Assembly: GCA_022574795.1 (NCBI GenBank)
Contig: JACZRJ010000034.1
Coordinates: 1-6,100 of the forward strand
Direction of reading: 5' to 3'
Source of the DNA: Patescibacteria group bacterium
GTDB taxonomy: Bacteria; Patescibacteriota; Andersenbacteria; UBA10190
DNA: 6,100 nucleotides
Below, piece after piece: positions 5,945 through 6,100 of this stretch. The position numbers and the translations under genes were made by a program. Within the stretch, counting starts at the first letter, position 1. Every line of letters begins with the position of its first letter. The notes under the pieces are model-generated. The model saw only the letters and a list, made by a program, of their open reading frames with translations. It made no database searches and was not told the DNA's origin.

Positions 5945-6100
5945 TTATTTTGTTTGTAGGGCCTGGCAGAGTCGCGCTACGGTGGCGGGGGTGATGGCCG
6001 GTGTTGCCCACACGAGACCGTCTGTGACCTGCCGTATCGAGCCGAGTTGGTCAATTTTTTTCCGGACAGCTTTCGGTTGGCGAGTTGTTATGTTGATTTG
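5945..6100 (-). CDS. C-terminal fragment of an unidentified protein, possibly with a helix-hairpin-helix end
   Basis: An open frame enters from the right edge on the minus strand and ends at TAA (5945-5947), giving the last 51 residues of a protein whose start lies outside the window. Its pattern PK-x(3)-KK-x(3)-LGSI (residues 9-22), followed by a proline-hairpin-like PAIT (35-38) and a final helix VARLCQAL, resembles the tandem helix-hairpin-helix C-terminus of UvrC. However, the first hairpin GIG is absent and the spacing between the two halves is about three residues shorter. UvrC or another HhH DNA-binding protein is therefore only a suggestion. It lies 48 bp upstream of dprA in the same direction and may share its transcript. 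Confidence 0.6.
   Translation of the reverse strand, partial: QINITTRQPKAVRKKIDQLGSIRQVTDGLVWATPAITPATVARLCQALQTK

Overview
The window carries a compact chromosomal housekeeping segment of a bacterium. From left to right it holds an array of small hairpins, a tRNA-Leu(CAA) gene on the minus strand, a divergent parA-parB pair on the plus strand, two short heptamer repeat arrays between convergent genes, and then topA, dprA and the 3' end of a further gene on the minus strand. All readable genes are intact. TGA and TAA both act as stops, so the standard bacterial code fits.

The organism cannot be named from this stretch. None of the genes has a convincing Shine-Dalgarno sequence, intergenic gaps are short, the tRNA has no encoded CCA, and heptamer repeats fill the parB/topA gap. 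This combination would suit a Patescibacteria (CPR) member or a relative with many leaderless mRNAs. That is a weak inference. The parA-parB and dprA-topA gene pairs are widespread in bacteria.

Region by region: 1-134 is a tandem series of short stem-loops whose stems differ in sequence but keep pairing, and it runs off the left edge. 193-275 is tRNA-Leu. 276-379 is a divergent promoter region with a perfect 14-bp palindrome abutting a TATAAT box just ahead of parA. 380-2649 is parA-parB with a 4-bp overlap. ParB is unusually long (502 aa) because about 200 residues of repetitive, charge-segregated linker separate its ParA-activating tip from its CTPase domain. 2659-2717 holds two facing heptamer arrays. 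2714-4918 is topA with four C-terminal zinc ribbons. 4997-5896 is dprA. 5945-6100 is the end of a gene with a possible helix-hairpin-helix C-terminus.

The genes share a DNA-maintenance theme: chromosome segregation (ParA/ParB), supercoil relaxation (TopA), and handling of incoming single-stranded DNA (DprA), possibly with a repair protein upstream. The least explained pieces are the covarying hairpin array, the ParB linker and the mirrored heptamer arrays.
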